Shown here: positions 60,299-64,000 of the stretch, piece by piece | Layout of the letters: every line of letters begins with the position of its first letter | Position numbering within the stretch: the first letter of the stretch is position 1 | NCBI RefSeq assembly: GCF_003353055.1 | Contig: NZ_QKWJ01000011.1 | Coordinates: 1-64,000 of the forward strand | Direction of reading: 5' to 3' | Length of the DNA: 64,000 bases | From: Cupriavidus lacunae | GTDB lineage: Bacteria; Pseudomonadota; Gammaproteobacteria; Burkholderiales; Burkholderiaceae | Program-made: the position numbers and the translations under genes | Notes under the pieces: model-generated | Told to the model about the DNA's origin: nothing | What the model saw: the letters and a program-made list of their open reading frames with translations, nothing else | Database searches by the model: none

Positions 60299-60859
60299 AT
60301 GGAGGTCGATCAAGTTGTTGCCCGGTGGGCAGCTGAAGAGGAAGCAATTCGTGCTCGTTTGAGGGCGCCCGATGCTGAGCCCCGGGAACAGATCGCCGGC
60401 CGATCTGGCATGGAGGTGTTCGAAGCGATCTTTGCCGGAGAACTGCCGCCCGCCCCTATTGGCGACACACTCGACTTTGTGCCGATCCACATGGAGCCCG
60501 GCGTCGCCGTCTTTCAAGGCCGACCCCAGCGCAGGCACTACAACCCTCTAGGCATCGTCCACGGCGGCTGGTTCGCCACGTTGCTCGACTCGGCTGTGGG
60601 TTGCGCAGTGCATTCGACCTTACCCGCCGGTAAGGCTTACACCACGCTGGAGCTGAAAGTCAACATGGTGCGCGCCTTGACCGACGGGGTACGGCTGGTG
60701 CGCGCCGAGGGCAAAGTGATTCACGCGGGTCGCCAAGTCGCCACGGCCGAGGGGCGGCTCGTCGGCCCCGACGGCAAGCTGTATGCACATGCGACCACGA
60801 CGTGCCTGATCTTCGATCAGCCTGCAACCACTTTGGGAAATTCTCAAGGCCAAGCCTGA
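60299..60859 (+). CDS. PaaI-type hotdog thioesterase
   Basis: A 186-aa hotdog-fold protein. The active-site helix is RRHYNPLGIVHGGWFATLLDSAVGCAVHS (His-Gly-Gly and the catalytic Asp), followed by strands YTTLELKVNMVRALTDGVRL and GRQVATAEGRLVGPDGKLYAH. It would release acids from stalled CoA thioesters. The N-terminal 50 residues are an extra helix. A broken thiolase starts five bases later. Confidence 0.9.
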   Translation: MEVDQVVARWAAEEEAIRARLRAPDAEPREQIAGRSGMEVFEAIFAGELPPAPIGDTLDFVPIHMEPGVAVFQGRPQRRHYNPLGIVHGGWFATLLDSAVGCAVHSTLPAGKAYTTLELKVNMVRALTDGVRLVRAEGKVIHAGRQVATAEGRLVGPDGKLYAHATTTCLIFDQPATTLGNSQGQA

Positions 60860-60863
60860 CATC

Positions 60864-61870
60864 GTGCTCTGCACCCCGGTCCGGACACCGATCGGCTCCT
60901 ATGGCAGCGCGGTGAAGGACCCTCCGGCGCCCGACCTCGGCGCGGCGGCAATCCGCGAAACTCTGCGACGCTCCGCTGGCCGGCGACATCATCGATACCG
61001 TCGCGCTGGGCTAGGTGATCCAGGCAGGGGCCAGGATGAACCCAGCGCGACAGGCAGCCATCGGCAGCGGGCTGCCGGTGCAGGTGCCAGCGCTGACCGT
61101 GAACCGGGTGTGCGGATCGGGCCCGTAAGCAATTGCCAGTGCCTCACTCGAAATCGCGGCGGATACGCCTCGGTCGCGGTCGCCGGCGGCACGGAGAACA
61201 TGGACCAGGCGCCCTATCTGGTGCGGGTGGGCGCTAGGTACCCGCATGGGCGCCGCGCCGATGCTCGACAGCATGCTGCGGGACAGCCTGATGCGTTCAG
61301 CGGCCAGCACTCGGGCTGGCATACCGAGGATCTCGTCCGCCAGTACGGCATTACGCGGGAGGACCAGGATCGCTGGGCCGCGCGCTCTCACCAGCGCTTC
61401 AGTGCCGCGCAGGCCGCGGGCAGTTCGACGAGAAAATCGTCGCGATCGAACTCGCCAGCCGCAAGAGGCCAGTGAGCTTTGCCAAGGACGAAGCCAATCG
61501 GCCCGACACGAAGGCCGAAGCGCTCGCCAAACTCAAGCCAGTGTTTCGCAAGGGCGGCACGATCACGGCCGGTAACGCGCCCGGGCTCAACAGCGACGCG
61601 GCAGCGGTGATCGTAGCAGAACGGGGTTTCGCGGAAAAGCTCGGGCTGCAGCCATGGGCGCGACTGATTTCCCATGGCGTGGCGCCCGTCGAGCCGGGCC
61701 TCTTCGGCCTCGGCCCGGTGCTGGCCGTCCAACTAGCGCTGGAACGCGCAAACTGGATGCGCTCGGACGTCGAGCGCATCGAGATCAACGAGGCGTTCGA
61801 CGCGATCACGCCGGCCTGCCTGCGCCGACTCGAACTGCCTGAAGACATCGTCAACGTCGAGGGCGCTCCA
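60864..61870 (+). pseudogene. Thiolase (acetyl-CoA acyltransferase), multiply frameshifted
   Basis: Thiolase text is spread over several frames: LCTPVRTPIGSYGSAVKDP, then [20 protein letters not shown] and NRVCGSG with the nucleophile Cys region followed by a stop (about 61020-61130). VAVAGGTENMDQAPYL, WAARSHQRFSAAQAAG and finally INEAFDAITPACLRRLEL (to 61860) come next. The C-terminal domain with the GHPxGATGA and CxGGG active-site motifs is absent. At least four frame changes are needed, so it is a true pseudogene rather than one sequencing error. Confidence 0.85.
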
Positions 61871-62620
61871 TCGCTCACGGCCATGCCATCGGGAACAGTG
61901 AACCTGGATTCTCCAGACGATAAATGGGGCCATCGCGATTTCCTTGGTCCTCTGACTTCGCAAGCCGCGCGCCTGCTTCCGATGCAGGCGCAGCCTCTCA
62001 AGAGGTCGCTGCGCCCGCTGCCAGTCAGAGAGATTCTTCCTGCGTGGCGAACGGCGCGATTTGCGGATGCCCCTGAGCATAGCGCTGGAACGCGCCGGAA
62101 CCGACGAGGTAGCCGGTTTCGGCACGGTATGCACTATTGCCTTAGGCCTTGACGATGGGTTTGTGCGATTGAACGCCAAGCTTCAGCCAGTCGATGGAGG
62201 GCTCTCCAAACGAGGAGGCCTGCTGGGGTAGGATGCCTTTGCGGGTGGAGAAAGGCCGTCGTCAATGCACTGCTTGATCGCGGCCAGCGTCCCGAGGTCC
62301 AACTCATCGGCGTAATCCACGCCAAAGTGCTGCAGCCATTTTTGAACAGGGCTGCGCGCTCGCTGTCGGTGCCGGCGCCGTTCTTCTCTCGCGGCAGAGA
62401 GTCCCGGGGTTGAATCGTATCGGGCATATTGCTCTTCACTCCTCGTTCAAAACACCTTCGATATCAGCGCTGCCCAACGTTCTCAAACGCGGCGCCGTCC
62501 CGACGCCATCGCTGCTTGTTCCCTGAGCTTCAGAGCGTGTGTCCAATGCCCAAGAGGACGCCGGTTTCAGAGACCTTCGTGCCGAATCCGGCCGTACCGG
62601 TTCCCAGTCATGCCGGCCGA
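61871..62620. other. Unassigned DNA after the thiolase remnant
   Basis: About 750 bp of coding-like but unrecognised sequence. A plus-strand frame to 62230 (containing LERAGTDEVAGFGTVCTIAL) and a minus-strand frame from 62439 (MKSNMPDTIQPRDSLPREKN) look like gene debris, the latter changing frame around 62340. Neither was assigned to a family. Confidence 0.4.
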
Positions 62621-63676
62621 CTACGTTTCGGACACCAAGACAGCTCTGCCCGTAATTCCCCCACGACGAAGACGACCAAGGACGTCGTTCACAGCACAAC
62701 AGTCAAACTTAGATACCTGCGGCAGCACAATCATTCCGTCCTGCGCAAGTTGAACCAGGGCGCGGAGTTCCCTCAGATTTCCGACATAGCTGCCTTGGAT
62801 GCACGCCGCCTTAATCGGAATGAGCGGCAAAGGCCATTCTGCGCTGCCCCCAAATAATCCGACGATAACGATTCGTCCGCGCTTACCCAAGCAATCGAGT
62901 GAAACGCGGGCGCTCTCCGTACTGCCGACGCAGTCAATGACCAACTGGGCCGGCCCGCCAAGTGCCCGTGTGATGTCCTGAACAGTGGAATCGGCACGGC
63001 CGTTGACGGCGGCGATCGCTCCCGCGGCACGCGCGGCCTGCAGCTTGCCTTCGTCAACGTCCACCACAACTGCGCCGCGCGCGTCCAAGCTCTTCAGCAA
63101 GGCGATGGCCATCAGGCCCAAGCCCCCCGCTCCTAGTACGAGCACGGGAGAGTCCTTAATAGCGTCGCCCAGCTTCGCGATCGCGCTGAAAGCCGTCAGA
63201 CCAGAACAGGCCAGCGGCGCAATCGATGGAGCATCCAGGTTGCCAATGTCGATGAGGTAGCGAGGATGAGGAACGAGAATGTGATCTGCATATCCGCCAT
63301 TACGATGCACTCCGAGGAATCGCGGTTGAGCGCAAAGGTTCTCGTCGCCTTCGAGGCAGACAGGGCAATCTCCACAGCCGATCCAGGGGTACACAAGGTA
63401 GTTTCCTGACAATTGGAGCTTGGCATCTGGGCCAGCAGCTACTGGCGTGCCAACAGTCTCGTGGCCGGGAGTGAGGGGCAATTGCATGCCCCGATCTTTG
63501 AAGTCCAACAACCTTCCAGCTCCAAGGTCGAAACCTCCATCCTGGACGTGGAGGTCGGTATGGCACACGCCTGCTGCGACAACGCGGAGCAATACCTCGG
63601 AGCCAACGGGCTTCGGCAACTGCTTGGCGATAAGCGCGAGCGGCTTCCGAAACGAGACGAGCTGATGGGCATTCAT
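62621..63676 (-). CDS. Zinc-dependent alcohol dehydrogenase
   Basis: A 351-aa medium-chain dehydrogenase. The catalytic zinc ligands are AAGVCHTDLHVQDGG (Cys, with Asp) and LPLTPGHETVGTPVA (His, Glu). The structural zinc cysteines lie in GCGDCPVCLEGDENLC. The cofactor motif is LVLGAGGLGLMAIALL with an Asp-rich strand end (VVVDVDEGKLQAA), favouring NAD. ATG 63676 is chosen; a TTG at 63685 lies just past the preceding stop. It is nine bases after the Bug receptor gene and shares its transcript. Confidence 0.93.
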   Translation of the reverse strand: MNAHQLVSFRKPLALIAKQLPKPVGSEVLLRVVAAGVCHTDLHVQDGGFDLGAGRLLDFKDRGMQLPLTPGHETVGTPVAAGPDAKLQLSGNYLVYPWIGCGDCPVCLEGDENLCAQPRFLGVHRNGGYADHILVPHPRYLIDIGNLDAPSIAPLACSGLTAFSAIAKLGDAIKDSPVLVLGAGGLGLMAIALLKSLDARGAVVVDVDEGKLQAARAAGAIAAVNGRADSTVQDITRALGGPAQLVIDCVGSTESARVSLDCLGKRGRIVIVGLFGGSAEWPLPLIPIKAACIQGSYVGNLRELRALVQLAQDGMIVLPQVSKFDCCAVNDVLGRLRRGGITGRAVLVSET

Positions 63677-63681
63677 CTCGA

Positions 63682-64000
63682 TCAATCCAGACGGATGTTG
63701 CCCTCACGCGCCATGCGAGTCCAATGATCGCCGTCGGCACGCATGGACTTTGCGAACGCATCAGGACCTACGCTCGTGGGAATCATGCCGAGCGACTCGA
63801 TGCGGGACGCGACCTCAGGGATGCGCATAATCCGCGTGAGTTCTGCAACATACTTTCGAACGATGTCTTGAGGGGTGTTTGCCGGCAGAAACACTCCGAA
63901 CCAGCCCACAGACTCGAATCCCTCGAAGCCGAGTTCCTTAAACGTCGGAACATCAGGAAGCGACTTCAGCCGGCGATCGCCGGTAACCGCTAGGACGCGC
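63682..64000 (-). CDS. TctC/Bug-type solute-binding receptor, 3' part
   Basis: The frame is open to the window edge and ends at 63682, so only the last ~105 residues are seen. VLAVTGDRRLKSLPDVPTFK, GFESVGWFGVFLPANTPQDI and SLGMIPTSVGPDAFAKSM are typical of the C-terminal lobe of Bug receptors, periplasmic binders for carboxylates in tripartite tricarboxylate transport or signalling. It precedes the alcohol dehydrogenase in the same direction. Confidence 0.9.
   Translation of the reverse strand, partial: RVLAVTGDRRLKSLPDVPTFKELGFEGFESVGWFGVFLPANTPQDIVRKYVAELTRIMRIPEVASRIESLGMIPTSVGPDAFAKSMRADGDHWTRMAREGNIRLD

Overview
This is a GC-rich bacterial DNA window of the kind found in Burkholderiales (Cupriavidus/Paraburkholderia-like). 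That assignment is an inference from codon usage, gene families and the mix of aromatic and acyl-CoA catabolic genes; no rRNA or marker gene is present. The density of broken genes, IS remnants and catabolic operons fits an accessory region: a plasmid, an integrative element or a genomic island.

Positions 1-9500 are a decayed mobile-DNA zone. They hold a group II intron with its reverse transcriptase/maturase, inserted next to an array of AACAAAATTAGTTT motifs, and an IS110-family insertion sequence. They also hold two damaged tyrosine recombinase genes plus a remnant of a third, a frameshifted bluB lying between two integrase copies, a ProQ/FinO-like fragment, a KfrA-like coiled-coil gene whose 5' part appears inverted, and a Tn3-family transposase tail.

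Positions 9600-16530 are a catabolic/transport block: an AraC regulator facing enoyl-CoA hydratase, CaiB-type CoA transferase, fumarylacetoacetase, a DUF485 protein and an ActP-like sodium:solute symporter. After it come a ketopantoate-reductase-like gene, a TetR gene that lost its 5' end at a junction with an alpha/beta-hydrolase fragment, an OmpW porin and an IS4/Tn5-type transposase tail.

Positions 20000-30450 are a complete biphenyl/alkylbenzene operon on the minus strand, in the order hydrolase (D), A1, A2, A3, A4, B, C, hydratase, acetaldehyde dehydrogenase, aldolase. Together these would take a (substituted) biphenyl or alkylbenzene to a carboxylic acid plus pyruvate and acetyl-CoA. 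A divergent GntR/FCD gene (BphS-like) and an AT-rich intergenic region with palindromes form its likely control point. Next come a two-gene hypothetical operon facing a TetR gene, with two matching palindromic operators, then a truncated ISL3 transposase and a PAS-adenylate cyclase.

Positions 34800-64000 hold regulators and a large lipid/terpenoid- or steroid-like degradation block. It contains two cholesterol-oxidase-type GMC oxidoreductases, two acyl-CoA ligases, two old-yellow-enzyme reductases, several SDRs and alpha/beta hydrolases, an OmpW porin, an SCP2-like protein, an HxlR regulator with an SCP2-like C-terminus, an AcuI-type reductase, a hotdog thioesterase and a broken thiolase. Five TetR genes or remnants and one HxlR gene lie among them. 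Several genes here are frameshifted or truncated (SDR, TctC receptor, two thiolase remnants, a TetR), so the block looks like an assembled and partly decaying set of modules. The window ends inside a TctC/Bug receptor gene next to a zinc alcohol dehydrogenase. The substrate of this block cannot be read from sequence; the steroid/terpenoid suggestion is inference.
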